Positions 47,364 to 58,982 of a DNA stretch of 64,000 nt are shown here, in pieces. Source of the DNA: Lepidodermella squamata (taxonomy: Eukaryota > Gastrotricha); NCBI GenBank assembly GCA_047495785.1, contig JBLDXI010000013.1:1488001-1552000 (forward strand), read 5' to 3'. Made by a program: the position numbers and the translations under genes. A model generated the notes under the pieces. It saw only the letters and a list, made by a program, of their open reading frames with translations, did no database searches and was not told the DNA's origin. Position 1 is the first letter of the stretch, and each line of letters opens with the position of its first letter.

Positions 47364-48632
47364 ATGAAATTAATACTGGTATTAGCAGCATTTATCGTAG
47401 CATCGTTCTCTTACGATGACGATTGGCTGACAGATGGCGGCGATACGGCTCACACTGGCTTCAAGCGCTACCGATTGGGAAGTGGGGCTAATTCTTTGAA
47501 TCTAGTTTGGAGTCACCCTACTTCTGATGCTGGGTTCTTCACCAATGATTTGCTTGTTTTCGTCAGCCTAGCCTACTATGTTCACCCATCCGGAGAGGTT
47601 CACATCATCGACACAAATTCAGGCGACTTTGATGTTATTAAGCTGGATACAACAGGTTCCAGCCAGTTCCGTGCGCTAATAATCGATGACATTTACGGCA
47701 TGTTATACGCTTATGAAACGAATTCCCAAACCCTTTACGCTGTCGACCTGCAAAAATACGAGGTTGTTTGGACCCAAAAAGTTAGCATAGTGAATGGCTA
47801 CACGGTTAGCAGTTCCTTATCGCGATTCTACTGCGATGGCGAGCAACAAGGCGGGCTTGTGGCCTTGGACCCGTATAATAGCGGCGCTTTCATCGCCAAT
47901 TTCACATCAGCGCCTGGCAATGGTTATCCTAACCAATTGACCTTGGCAAGTGATCGAATTTTCAGCCACACTGGGCGCAGTGCTTTGGTCGAATACGACG
48001 CTTTGGATGGCCATGTTGTTTGGGCTAGTGATACTGTGAATAAATTAAGGCCGTATAGCATCACCATTGCCGCATCAAATTTAGCTATCATTTCGGCGGA
48101 TGAAAATGAAATATCAGCGGTGGATATCGATTCGCATGAAGTTAAATGGACAACCGTTAATTCGCCAAGTTATTGCGAGCTCGACATCGCAACCAATGGC
48201 GATTACATCTATCGACCTTGCTCGTTGGAACTTCGAGTTTTCGATGTTAAAACCGGTAAATTAGATAAAACAATGACATTCCCCGAGAAGCTTGGTTCGA
48301 TAATCAAAAGGCCAATTGTTTCGTTGGACAGCGTTATAGTAGCTACGACTTCTGGAATAGTTGTTTTCGACAAAATTACAGGAGAGGTCAAGATCGAACA
48401 CGCGTTGAGCCAAATACAATCCCTATCTTTTTATCGAGGAAACATCTTTGCTGTTACTGCGGATCACGTCATCCACGCATTCGACCCAACCCACGTGGAT
48501 CCCGATGAAACTACGGTAACACAGCCGATGACTTCGACGGTTGTAGTACCTACTACGACAAGCAAAGCCTCTGTCACTACAGTCGAAAACTTGACTTTCT
48601 GTTTGTTCTTTTTGCTAACATTTTTGATGTAA
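47364..48632 (+). CDS. Secreted PQQ-type beta-propeller protein, intronless
   Basis: Single-exon frame of 422 residues. A signal peptide ends near FSY (residue 17). The mature N-terminus DDDWLTDGGDTAHTGF resembles the W-x(4)-G-x(3)-HTG start of bacterial PQQ-like/BamB-type propellers. Repeats follow with the GxVxAxD-type blade motif (EVHIIDTNSGD, LYAVDLQKYEVVW, LVEYDALDGHVVW, ISAVDIDSHEVKW, LRVFDVKTGKL, IVVFDKITGEV, IHAFDPTHVD). A Thr-rich stalk and a hydrophobic C-terminus (FCLFFLLTFLM) with no basic tail suggest a GPI anchor. Most other genes here have introns, so lack of introns plus bacterial-like domain type raises the question of horizontal origin. No cofactor-binding residues can be confirmed. 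Confidence 0.8.
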   Translation: MKLILVLAAFIVASFSYDDDWLTDGGDTAHTGFKRYRLGSGANSLNLVWSHPTSDAGFFTNDLLVFVSLAYYVHPSGEVHIIDTNSGDFDVIKLDTTGSSQFRALIIDDIYGMLYAYETNSQTLYAVDLQKYEVVWTQKVSIVNGYTVSSSLSRFYCDGEQQGGLVALDPYNSGAFIANFTSAPGNGYPNQLTLASDRIFSHTGRSALVEYDALDGHVVWASDTVNKLRPYSITIAASNLAIISADENEISAVDIDSHEVKWTTVNSPSYCELDIATNGDYIYRPCSLELRVFDVKTGKLDKTMTFPEKLGSIIKRPIVSLDSVIVATTSGIVVFDKITGEVKIEHALSQIQSLSFYRGNIFAVTADHVIHAFDPTHVDPDETTVTQPMTSTVVVPTTTSKASVTTVENLTFCLFFLLTFLM

Positions 48633-48724
48633 AACGACAATGATGCGCGTGCCAGATGTAGATCAAAAATCGCGTGCTGACACTCTTTTCAAGGGTGAAC
48701 ATTTTCCAGAATTGCAGCTCTCGA

Positions 48725-48730
48725 AATAAA
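48725..48730 (+). promoter_or_regulatory. Poly(A) signal between propeller and DEG/ENaC genes
   Basis: AATAAA about 92 nt after the propeller stop and only 41 nt before the ATG of the channel gene, so the two transcripts are nearly abutting. Confidence 0.55.
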
Positions 48731-48771
48731 AATACTGCTGAAAAACTACTATTTCATTGTTTTTATTTAAA

Positions 48772-50656
48772 ATGGCTCGATTGTTTTGCGAAGAGGCCAT
48801 TCCGATCGGCGATGATTTTGACGTAGAGTTCGCTGCCTCCACAACTTGCCACGGTATGAAGCGTTGCTGTATCCCGTCGTGGCATATAGTTCGCCGAATT
48901 TTCTGGGTCTTCATCACAACAATGTCGCTACTCTTGTTGGCCCAGCAGTTGACTGATCGAATTAACAATTTCAATAAATTCGAATTGAAGACGGACATTT
49001 CGATTACGGCGTCAAAGTCGCTACCTTTGCCTATGGTTACGCTGTGCAATTTGAATATTTTTACGAAAAGCTTGTTGAAACCTGTTGATAATGTCCTGTT
49101 AAACAATGTTTCATTTGCATTGGCTAAGAAAGCCAGTGGGTATTGGAAAACTCTCCGACCTGATGATGATCGTGTCGCTAATTGGTCCAGCCAAGGCTAC
49201 TGGAGTCTGGTGTCTGAGTTCGAAAAATTGGAAACTGAAATTTTCAAAATCTATCATGGTATGATTTTCCCGTAAAATTCTATCATTTCTTTTACTTTCT
49301 CCCGAAGTTGAATCTTTTAGCGTTGATCATTGGATAATGAGAACTGGCTGGCAGTTGCATGACCGCAACAGTAACAGCTCTTCGTTGTTATCGTGTCGAA
49401 TAGGCCGCACGACCTGCACTTTGAACGACTTCAAGCCTATTTTGACTCCTCAAGGGTTATGTTACTCTCTCAACCACAAAGAAGCACCTCGTTTCACTCA
49501 GAAAATGCCCGGGGGCGAGGCTGGCATCAACATTATCGTCGATATCAAGCAAGACGACTATACCCATTATATGCTCAATGGCGAAGTTGGCCAGTACGAA
49601 TGCGGTGCCAAGGTGATCATCAGCGACTGGTATGACTACATTGATTTAGGCATGGGTATTGGCATCGCGCCGGGTTTTCTCGGCTATATTTCGGCCCGAC
49701 AGATTCGTCGCAGCACCATAAATCACCCGCCATGGGGCCGTTGCGAGGCAGGTTCGCCCAATTTTCGCCTACCTTACTCCGCTCGCCGTTGCCACGCCGA
49801 GTGTACAGCTAGGCATTCAATTGAGTCTTGTGGCTGTCGTTTATGGTACGAACCGCCGATTGCCGGTGGTTACACTCCGATTTGTGGGGTAGCTCGCACC
49901 ACGGCTTGCTTGATTCTGAAGTCATTGCGTAAGTTAAACTGATGTTGGTGGAATTTTCATCTGATATTTTCTTCCAGCGGAAGAAGATAACGTTGAAGCG
50001 AAATGCATTGAATCCTGTTTAGAAGCATGTGAGGCGACATCTTACAACACGGCTGGATCTTACACTGCGCTGACTACAAACAATACAATTGACGCTTTCA
50101 TCGAATATCTAAAATCTCTAAGTGGTCGCATCTACACCGAGGCGCAAGTGCTTCGTAATATTATTGCGATTCAGGTAGGATATCCAGAACTTATTGTCGA
50201 AACAATGTCGTCAACCGCTGCTCAAACGCTGAGTGGTCTTCTTGGTATGTTTAGAACTTTTTCCTTGATTATTGGAATTATCTTGTTGTTTTAGCCGATA
50301 TCGGTGGACAGCTGGGACTTTTTGCTGGTATTTCTCTAATCACTGTCATCGAGCTTCTCGAGTACCCCGTGTTGAAAGTCTTCTCGATTATTCAAAGGCG
50401 TCGCCAAACGAACATTCATTCTTACCCGGTGGGCGGCGCTAGGATGAGTGTTCTGGCTGCCAAGTGTCGAGAAATGGGAACCGTAACATCAAATCTGAAC
50501 GGAATGTTAACTGCTGAGAAATCAGCTGTCTTAGTCGGAGCTCATCAGAGGAAATTCAGTCAGTACGATATCTCCGGTACATCCTTGTTATGTACAGTGA
50601 CTCCAACAAAACGTCGATCGAGCTTTCTCCGTGGGCGCCAAATTAGCAGGACGTGA
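48772..50656 (+). CDS. DEG/ENaC-family amiloride-sensitive-type cation channel subunit
   Basis: Trimeric plasma-membrane cation channel subunit. Four exons (48772-49258, 49308-49928, 49978-50244, 50295-50656) give ~578 residues. Features in order: a His-Gly gating motif in TTCHGMKRC (~residue 30), TM1 (IFWVFITTMSLLLLAQQL), a large cysteine-rich ectodomain with the family block YSARRCHAECTARHSIESCGC, and the pore/TM2 region GLFAGISLITVIELLEY, whose G-I-S corresponds to the GxS selectivity filter. A ~95-residue cytoplasmic tail follows. Size is normal for the family. Its ligand (acid, peptide or mechanical) cannot be told from sequence. The start lies 139 bp after the propeller stop. Confidence 0.92.
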
Positions 50657-52269
50657 AGTTATGTAGAGTGTGGATCTTGCACGATGAGAATTAACGCTTG
50701 TTTTTACCTGCATTTATACTTGATTTTTTATTTGAATTATAACGAAGTGATAATTTTACATCGACGATCTTTAAAATAAAATGATCACACATAGACTCAA
50801 ATTCGTTGTCATGATTCCACACTTAGTTACCTAAAAAAAGTCAACAGCAGCTGGCCTCGAAGGAAAGATATGCAACGAAATTATGTCAAGTTTCAAGAGC
50901 ATGGGAACCAGGTTCCGCGCTGGGTCATCATCTAAAGAACCCAGCCAACACATTATGACGTAATAGATTCCGGCAGCCTTGGTGTAGAAACAAAAACTCC
51001 GGAATTAGAAGTGCCATGGAATGCAGGCATGCTGCATACTGCATACTGATTTCTTTTGCAATTTGTCTCGCGAGGTTTAGCAATTAAAAAGGGTCAAGGC
51101 GCCTCACCACTGATTTTTCGCAGGCTTTTAAGCTGCCGGCAGATCGTAGCCTAAAAAGGTAATCTCTGCATTTAGAGATCGGGAAACATTATTTATAGAA
51201 GTCGCCGCGAAAGATCATCTATCATCTTCTTTAATTGGCGTCATTTTGTGTGATTCATTAGAGTTTCATGGCACCCTCGTATTTCAGGTAAATGCTATCC
51301 CAGGATTTCTGTCGATGTCTCGATCTATGTTGATCCCTAAAAGAAAGTCGTGACATCGTCATAACCGCAGGAAAATGCTTAACAGACTGAACAATAAGAA
51401 CGCCGATGCTGTGGATGGGTGGATGGATTAATAAGCCCAATCGCCAGTTGCCCGACGATATGCTTGGGCTTCAGTTTGAGAACTTAAAACCTGACTCACC
51501 GCTGTGGCGATGTTTTACACGGGTCAAGTGGCACTAAGGAGTAGAAAAATAAATTAGAAAAATAGATTACGGATCTAATCTCAGCTGTTTTGAGAAAAAT
51601 GTCGATGGATGGATGTTGGATGGATGGATGGATGGATGGATGTTAGACCCTGACAGCAATTCTGGTGATTTAACACGGCTTGGGTTGAGAGTTAGGCCTG
51701 TCATCGATAATTCGATGTTAGGCGCAGAGATGATGGCACGCTGGGGTACAAAAATAAATTATAAAAATAGAGCTATGATCTATTTGGTCCATTCAGACAC
51801 CTGCTCGATGAAGAATTGTTGCAAGTAGACAGCTTTGCGACAGGCTTTCGAGCTGGTGAATGGCGGTTTTGAAATGGCTATGTTCGGAAAACATTAAAAA
51901 TGACGACTAAAATTAGGTACATGTACTAAAAATGTTTAAATATTTGGATTTCCACAAATTTTTGTTATCAGAAATGTAATTTATTTAAATAACCTTCACC
52001 ATCATATCACGCGGGAAATTTGGTAGACACGGCCGATTTGAAAAATCGAACGATTCCGAATGAAGCTTGATCAATCCCGATCGAACCTGATCGAAGGTTC
52101 CATGGGAAGAGCTTGAATACGAAAGTTAGTATCTCTCTCGCACGAAAGCCCACCAGTTTACAGCTCAAAGTTAACTATTAGCCTGATCGCTTTTAAATCT
52201 CAGTTTCCTAAGATGGGCGAGTTGCAAGTTTTAAGCTTTTAAACTATATTTCATATCTGTGGTCAAATA
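50657..52269. other. Intergenic with a GATG microsatellite
   Basis: About 1.6 kb without a supported gene. The ATGG/GATG repeat at 51604-51642 and a weaker copy near 51412-51428 are the only structured elements I see. Confidence 0.45.
51604..51642. repeat. (GATG)n microsatellite
   Basis: A run of GATG units interrupted once by TT, 39 nt long. It is translated in the spurious frame 51613-51828. Confidence 0.85.
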
Positions 52270-53907
52270 ATGTTGCAAGTCAGTCTCGTATATAGAATGT
52301 CCTTACATCAGCTTATTCTGACTGAGAATCATCAATTCCGCGTTCTAGAGAATCGCGAGAAGGTGTCCAAGTTTTGCTCGTGGCTTCGTGTCCAAGCTGG
52401 CGGAGGGATGGACTCGCTCAAGCTGCGTGATTATGAAGCCATTCAGTGTGAAAGAAATGCTATTTTGTCATGGCGTAATGGCAATATTCACGAGGCATTG
52501 TTGAGTTACGAGAAAGTGAGTGACATACTGGGAGATTTTAATGGTGACCAATCCATCACGTATCTCCGTCTCTTACTTGAAATGCACAAATATGAGGAAG
52601 CATCTGCCTTGGCTTTCATCTGCTGCAAGAAGTTCGAACAGGAAAAAGCTGAGTTTGAAAGCTACCTTTGGGAATCATACTTCAAACTGGGCTATATTGA
52701 CGTCGCAAAGCGTGGTTATGGCGATGATGAATGGTTTGTAAGAGCGGCTAAGAAATGGACCAAGGAACTTGAGGCAGCGAATTTGTACGCACCGCATCGT
52801 GCTTTGAATACGGTGGATCTTAACCTGTCTTTGGAACGATTCGCGCGAATGGAAAGCTCATGTGATCTATTCTCTTTGACTCATTTATTGGTTCACCTCG
52901 AGTATGTTGGGGAATTCACTCATGCTGTTGAGTCACAATTTTTAACAAACATTCCGAGGAATAATGTCCTGCTGAGGATCTTTCGCGATGCTAATTTCTC
53001 TAATATCGCCCCTGAAGACATACACTTTATGACTTGGTTTTTCAAACTGACGTTACGCATGAAAATAATGACGGCGCTGGCTGATCAACAATGGTTCCGG
53101 CAATTTATTACCAACTTCAGTTGGAGCCTGGTTTCTCAGGAAAGTGCAAAGCGTTTGGCTAATTTCAAGACTGGACAACTACATCTGTTTTTCTCTGAAT
53201 TCTTCACGTTTTCTCGATGTATTTTTCATCGAAATCCGCCCAGTTTTTCTTGGTTCTGCCGAGCAAACCTCCTGTTTATTTTTAGCGGTGACAGAATTAA
53301 TAATATTCCGCCTTATGGTGCTTGTGACTTTTCCCAATACGCTCTTGATTTGAGCCTTGTCAATTTTTCTCGAAAAAGCCTGGCGATTGAGGGCAAACTG
53401 AGTTTGCTACTTGCTCAAATCAATTTTGCCGAATGGAAGTTTGATCTGCTAATGGATGGTGGCGAGGAAAAGGCTTTGATGATGATGTTTGCACCTAGAA
53501 CTCGTTTGGAGTTTTTGCGATTTACGAACCTTGTCTTGAAGAAATTGGTTAAAACAGACGGATTTTTGTCGGAGGAAATTTGCTTACCAGCTGCTATTCA
53601 TGTCGGTGAACGTTTTGGTTTTTTGGCCTCTAATGCAGACAATTTGAATCGAATTGGAAAGTATTTGCTCAATTCATCGCTGCTCATGCTGATTGAATTA
53701 CTTTCGGCTTCATTGAAACTTTCGAAAGATAACCTGCCAAGCAGCACATTTTTTACGGGCTCTCGCGCTTTTTGCGAGGTAATCACGCCAGGTCTAGTCA
53801 AATTCGGTTGTTCTTTCTCCGGTGCTCGTTTAGCGGGTGATTCGGCTATTCTCGAATCACTCGTCGCCTTTAAGCACAAGACTGCTGAACTATTTGAAGA
53901 AATTTGA
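52270..53907 (+). CDS. Helical, TPR-like protein of unknown function
   Basis: Single open frame of 545 residues. No signal peptide or membrane span is evident. The region ~62-150 looks like TPR-type helix pairs (NAILSWRNGNIHEALLSYEKV, then LRLLLEMHKYEEASALAF and YLWESYFKLGYIDVA). The rest is Leu/Phe-rich and probably alpha-helical. I do not recognise the family. The start could be the ATG at 52270 or one a few codons in. It lies on the same strand, 162 bp ahead of the F-box gene, with AATAAA at 54053-54058. Confidence 0.65.
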   Translation: MLQVSLVYRMSLHQLILTENHQFRVLENREKVSKFCSWLRVQAGGGMDSLKLRDYEAIQCERNAILSWRNGNIHEALLSYEKVSDILGDFNGDQSITYLRLLLEMHKYEEASALAFICCKKFEQEKAEFESYLWESYFKLGYIDVAKRGYGDDEWFVRAAKKWTKELEAANLYAPHRALNTVDLNLSLERFARMESSCDLFSLTHLLVHLEYVGEFTHAVESQFLTNIPRNNVLLRIFRDANFSNIAPEDIHFMTWFFKLTLRMKIMTALADQQWFRQFITNFSWSLVSQESAKRLANFKTGQLHLFFSEFFTFSRCIFHRNPPSFSWFCRANLLFIFSGDRINNIPPYGACDFSQYALDLSLVNFSRKSLAIEGKLSLLLAQINFAEWKFDLLMDGGEEKALMMMFAPRTRLEFLRFTNLVLKKLVKTDGFLSEEICLPAAIHVGERFGFLASNADNLNRIGKYLLNSSLLMLIELLSASLKLSKDNLPSSTFFTGSRAFCEVITPGLVKFGCSFSGARLAGDSAILESLVAFKHKTAELFEEI

Positions 53908-54069
53908 TGTTTATTTTGTTGAATTTTGAATCTTTGAATTCTATTATTTACTTGCTAATTCAGTTTGAAATCGAAAATTTATTGTTTTGATCGTTTATGT
54001 GCTCAAGCTTACTTAGTTATGATCTAAAGTGCCACTATCTTTTCTAATCTCTAATAAAAATTATTTTTC

Positions 54070-56153
54070 ATGGGCTTGATCTGTCGATATTTAGAGTTTA
54101 GAGTAATAAAACATATAATGGAGAAATTTGGAGCCTTTTCTATTTCAAACGCCTGCAGTTGCATGCTGCTGTCGATTCATTTTGAAGGCGGGTTGCAAAG
54201 TCCCTTTCCGTTACCGGGCTTGATTCGAGCGAAAATTTATTTTGAGAAGGACGACTTATCGCATGTTGCGGCTCGTCGAATCAGATCTGTAACAGCTTCG
54301 GATAACTTCTTCCAGTCAAAAATAGGAAAGGCGACTATGGGACTTCCATCAGATTCCAGTCAGTATTTCTACGTCGATATCCAATTACCGAGACAAGTTC
54401 CTATTATTATGGTCCAAATTATCAATGAACTTGCCTTCGCCAGAATTTCAAGCATTTCAGCTAGGTCTTCACGCCAAACGGAACAGTCGAAGCTATCAAA
54501 TTGGACTAGAACAGTTGAAGAATCATGTTCGACCTCCGTTTCTAACATTCGAGCCCCGAAAATAGCTAGTCTTGACGTACTGCGATTTCATTTCAGCTTT
54601 GAAAGCTCAAGTCAGGAAAAATTTCGAACAGCAAATGTTGACAAAATTGCAATTCAATGCTTTGATTCAAGCATTCCGATGGACCGAATTCTGAACATTT
54701 CATCCAGTTCTATCATTCGAGATGATTTTGAGAAGGAACCGCCGAATTTTCCCATCGAAATCTGGCTTCGAATCGCCTACCATTTACCGTGTCGCCTTAC
54801 AGTTTGTTAGCTTTTCAACGTGATAATAAAATTTGCGAAATCGCGTTTTCAAAATATTTTAGGCTCTGGTAGCTCTATCTGGAACTTGCAAATTATGGCG
54901 AAGAATTTTTGGCGCCCCAGAATTTTACGACGTCGTCGATTTTAGACTCTGTTCCTCAAAATTTCCGAATGCCTCGGAAGAATTCTTCGAATTTTTAATA
55001 TCACGTTGCTCTGAATCAATTCGATCATTGAGGCTATCCTGGCTAACATCATGGCCAGATGTTCCTGGGTACGATTTGGCTGGTTTTCTCGAAAAGCTCA
55101 AAAAGGATTCACTCATCACGTTCATTGCAGAAAATTGCTACGCGCTAAGTGATTTATCACTTGATGTTTTGTTCGAAACTCAATCATCCATTCAGTATTT
55201 GCGCGTTGAAGGTTAGTTTGAAAAATTCAACTAAAATATCAAGCAAATTTGATTTGTCTCATACAGGTTGCCCTGCGATCACAGCCGAGGGCTATGTGGC
55301 TATTGCCAAGCTAGCTCAACTTCGTCACCTTTCACTGGGCAGCACTAATCTCGGAATAATGTCGAGCGCCCTTGTGCCATTTTGTCAACCGAATCGAGCT
55401 GAAAAGTTGGAAATTTTCGAATGCGACGAAACAGCCCTGGTCGATTACACGCCTACAGCCGATTCTTACGCTTGGATGATCCTGCCCAAGTTTCTGGTCG
55501 CCCTTGCCTCAAGTGCGCCGACTTGCAATCTAAGGGTTATTAACATCCGATTTCAGGATATCGACAAAGACTTGCCTACGGCTTATCGGCTGTCGAACTT
55601 CCTCAAATTTTGTTTTACGAACTGCCCGAAACTCGAAGAGCTCTACGTCGATAAAGCGTGCGGCGGATTTTCCGGTGAAGATCTCATCGAAGCTGTTAAT
55701 CAACTTGAAAAACCAGTTTCGAGTCTATGCCCTAATTTAAGGCGATTTTCTATCATTTTCTTTTTCGTTGGAGATACGAGAAAAACTTATCTTGGCACGC
55801 CGTATTTCGAAGCTTTGACATCCTGCCTTTCTGGGCTGAAAAAACTGGACAGGCTAGCTTTAGCCTGCTTCGAACAGGACGATCAGCTGGATCCTACTAT
55901 TTGGGTATGTCAAATCGATTGAGGAAAAATGAAGCGACTGATTTCTATTTTTCAGGATATTTCTTATTTGATGGAAAATTTGCGTTATATGAGAGAATTA
56001 TTCATCTGGAAAGATACGATTATTGGCGATTTCGAAGCTTTGGAAAATGCTCGACGCTGCAATCCGAACTGTTCGATAGATATTAGACGCTCGATGCGAA
56101 ACAAAAGTGACCCCCTTTTCGGGGAAATGTGCTTTCAACCTGAAAAATCTTGA
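54070..56153 (+). CDS. F-box and leucine-rich repeat protein (possibly FBXL4-like)
   Basis: Substrate adaptor of an SCF ubiquitin ligase by family. Four exons (54070-54801, 54863-55211, 55267-55904, 55956-56153) give ~638 residues. An N-terminal ~220-residue beta-rich region is followed by an F-box across intron 1 (PNFPIEIWLRIAYHL, then ALVALSGTCKLWRRIF), then irregular leucine-rich repeats (SIRSLRLSWL, CYALSDLSLDVLF, LRHLSLGST, CPKLEELYVD, LDRLALACF). Length and layout resemble FBXL4 (about 620 residues, mitochondrial quality control), but I could not confirm this. The true start may be the in-frame ATG at 54118, because an acceptor-like gtttag lies just before it and the AATAAA of the preceding gene sits 12 nt before the ATG at 54070. 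Confidence 0.75.
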
Positions 56154-56181
56154 TTTTTAATAAGAAATTCGCATGCAAATA

Positions 56182-58250
56182 TTATTCATTTTCATCACTA
56201 GCTGGGCAGCATTCATGGACAATAACCACGCCTATCAGATCAAAGTAATAAAATTCGGACAGTTTTTCGACGCGGATGTCAAGGCTGCTCAGATAAGTTC
56301 CGTTTGGCCGGTTACACATGACTGAATTTGATGTTTCATTGCCGACGCCTCGGCCTTCTTCCATTAGCGGCGCGAATGGAAGGTACTGAATGACATTATT
56401 CACAGCGGAATACGGGTGCATTTCACCTACTATCCTAGCCCATCGGTATTGCTGAGTTACATTTGTTTCTCTATGCGTAAAGTTCGTTTTGACATCGATT
56501 GCCAGCTCACCCCTGGTCTCGCTATCAAGTCGCACACCGCAGTATTTACACGTGACAAACGCCAGGGCAAGATGGGGTATAGCCGGCCGAGAGCCGCAAA
56601 TCGCCGTCGTATTACCCAGGTCCGATTGCGGCAATCGAAACTGAACATAAGCCGGCAGTTTTTCTCTCAATTCGTAGTACATGAGAAGGTCGAGGTTTGA
56701 GCGGCGACCGTCGTCGTATATAAGATTGTAGCCAAGACTTGCGAAATTGTCATCGCCTCTGACCGGTTGCGTGTCGATCCTAGTTTTCGCTAAGCGATCA
56801 CTTGCTTTAAAAGGCCGTTTGAAAGAAATGAAGCAGTCGATATCTACGACTCGTTTTGATTTGGTGAAGAAGAAATTATCGGGCAGCGGGAAGTCCTTTT
56901 TCAAAGCCTCAATCGCATCATCACTCATGTCTACACGATCGTTGGCTAGGCGTCGAATTAGCCGGTTAATCGAGGTTCGAACGTAGTTGATCAAGAAATC
57001 TGCCATGATTAGATGCGCTAGGGCGGATGGATGGTAGTTGTCCGTTGAAGAAAATAGGTCAAGCATCAGCTTCGCATTCGGCGCGTCGACTTCATCACAG
57101 AAAATTTGCTTCCACCCAACAGCTGGTACCTGGTAATGCTTGACTACAGGTAGGTAAATGTCGTCCGTAGATTCGCATCGCTTTTGCGTCGAAAAATCTT
57201 GCCGTGGGCTGAACAATTTCGCGATGTAAGGACTGTTCATCATAATGATGTGAACGTCCGGATTTATTCGCCAAACACTTCGGAAAAGCTCCTCCAAATG
57301 CCGACCCGCGTCGTAGCTGGTTTCGTAACCAGGCAGCTTGTTGTCATAGGCTGACGCGTCGTTAACCGCAAATTCAACAAGCAGCAGGTCAGTTTCGTTC
57401 AGGTTCACGAATTCTTGCAAGCAAACAGAGAAGAATTGGCTAGCTGTACCGCCGATTGCCGCGTTTTTGTATTCCACGGACAACCCGACTTCTTGGAGTG
57501 CTGTTTCCAGCCACTGGTGGAAGACTTCGATGTAAGACAAGTATCTCTATTCATGAAGAAAAATTGCTGAATTATAGGGGTACTTGATATGAAAAGCAAA
57601 GCTTTTACCGGCATAGCAGTTCCGACTGTTATCGATCCTCCAACTGCAACAACTCTAAGAGCGTTCTTACTTGGAAGACCAGCTCCGCCGCCGTTGTATT
57701 TCTGCCTTACTTTCCTGGTTATCATTTTCAGCAGGGTATGATCCAGTCTGAGTTGATCGCCTCGGTATTGAAGTGACCGATTGGCTAACCGGAAGGTGTA
57801 GTCTGCCATGGGGGCGTAGTTAATAATTCGCTCAAGATCTCTACGCACCAACTGCTGCAGAATCTCGTCATCGAGTGGCGAAGGGGTTGAGCTGGTGGTG
57901 GTCGATTGTTGGGTTGTCGTTGCTCCGGGGTCTATCCTAGTCGTCGGCTGCTCCTTTGTCGCAAGCGAGAAAGATGATAATGGCGTAGTTGACCTATTTT
58001 CCGAGTAATAAGCCGCTGATTCACTGCCGAAGTTTTCTCGCGATAATTTTATCGACTGCAAGGTTGGCTGGGGAGTGGTTGAACTTATGGCTTTCGTTGT
58101 AGAATTTCGCCTTTCAGTCGACGCCTGTGTTGAGTACGTCCACGTAACGACGGGTGAGGTTTGTTGTTCTTGCGTGGTAGTTCCATCGCCAATAACAAAG
58201 CTGATAGCGAGATAAAGGCTGGCAATAATTATGCACAAATTAGGCGTCAT
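56182..58250 (-). CDS. Secreted SGNH-fold hydrolase/esterase
   Basis: Two exons (58250-57609, 57546-56182; 62-nt intron) give ~668 residues. Order: signal peptide (CIIIASLYLAISFVIG), a ~120-residue Ser/Thr/Gln-rich mucin-like stalk, then an SGNH domain with block I VGGSITVG (Ser ~207), block II AAIGGTAS (Gly ~247), block III VEFAVND (Asn ~276) and block V TDNYHPS (Asp ~383, His ~386), so all catalytic positions are present. The C-terminal ~270 residues include CxxC-like cysteines and sequons and may form a beta-sandwich; I do not recognise it. The intron falls between the catalytic Ser block and block II. The substrate is unknown; SGNH enzymes deacylate lipids or sugars. An upstream in-frame ATG at 58304 would put extra residues before the signal peptide, so the start at 58250 is preferred. 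Decayed copies of parts of this gene lie at 61.6-62.3 kb. Confidence 0.85.
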
Positions 58251-58556
58251 CAACTCTGCTTGCTTATATAAGCCCGTACAGCAAACAGGTAGAATGGTGT
58301 GCAAAAAATTATTGTAGAACGTGCGGTCAATAAAAGTAGTGTTTAGTAAATGCTAATTCTCCCCTTGTTGTTACAAACACGAATCTTGTGCGGCTATTAC
58401 TGCCCTGATAATGCCCGCGTATGTGCCGGCCATTGGAGCCGTGAAATACTAGCTAAACCCAACGACTGAGCACGGCCACGCTTCGCTCGAGTCGACTTTA
58501 CACGGGCGCGATGGGAGACACGAGATTATATATAGACGAGAAGCTGGCACTACAAT

Positions 58557-58950
58557 TACTTTGAGAGCCGCATATGAATTAATTCGACACCTGTGTGATA
58601 AAATAAATCAAGATGATGCACCGATTCAGCTTTATTTCAAAATTATTGTCGTTTCCCTCTATTCTTCCTGTTCTTACTTCATTAGAACGGAATTCGCGTT
58701 CAACGATTGAGTCCGGACCTCCGACCTCCGCGACGAATGGCTAATTTGCGAAGCTGGTCTACCACCACGAGGAAGAAAGCGAAAGGCCTCGCAATTAGCC
58801 ACCAAAAACCGGAAATTGGAGCCATCAAAAATCTTGTTCAAGATTAAGTGAAATTACTCTGAATGTTGTAAAAGTAATTAGGTACCTTCGACATTAATTC
58901 CTGGACATTGGCAAAGCAAAACTGCAATTTCAAAAACATTTCAAATATCT
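58557..58950 (-). pseudogene. Duplicated 3' end of the Na,K-ATPase-like gene
   Basis: Matches the last two exons and 3' UTR of the pump gene at 62.6-63.0 kb over most of its length. The last-exon copy still reads [18 protein letters not shown] and [12 protein letters not shown], then leaves frame through a short insertion (cgacctc) and ends early. The preceding exon copy has lost its family residues. The surrounding UTR, including ctttatttcaaaattattgt, is also conserved. No upstream exons are present, so it is a truncated copy. Confidence 0.8.
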
Positions 58951-58982
58951 TTTAGCGGATCAAATTTAATCAAATTTAACTC

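Noticed and set aside
47364-48632. Bacterial contamination as the source of the propeller gene
   Set aside because: It sits between spliced animal genes, has a eukaryotic secretion signal and stalk, and shares the AT-rich flanks and poly(A) signal of its neighbours.
51613-51828. Frame starting MLDGWMDGWM
   Set aside because: Produced by the GATG microsatellite; no protein-like features follow.
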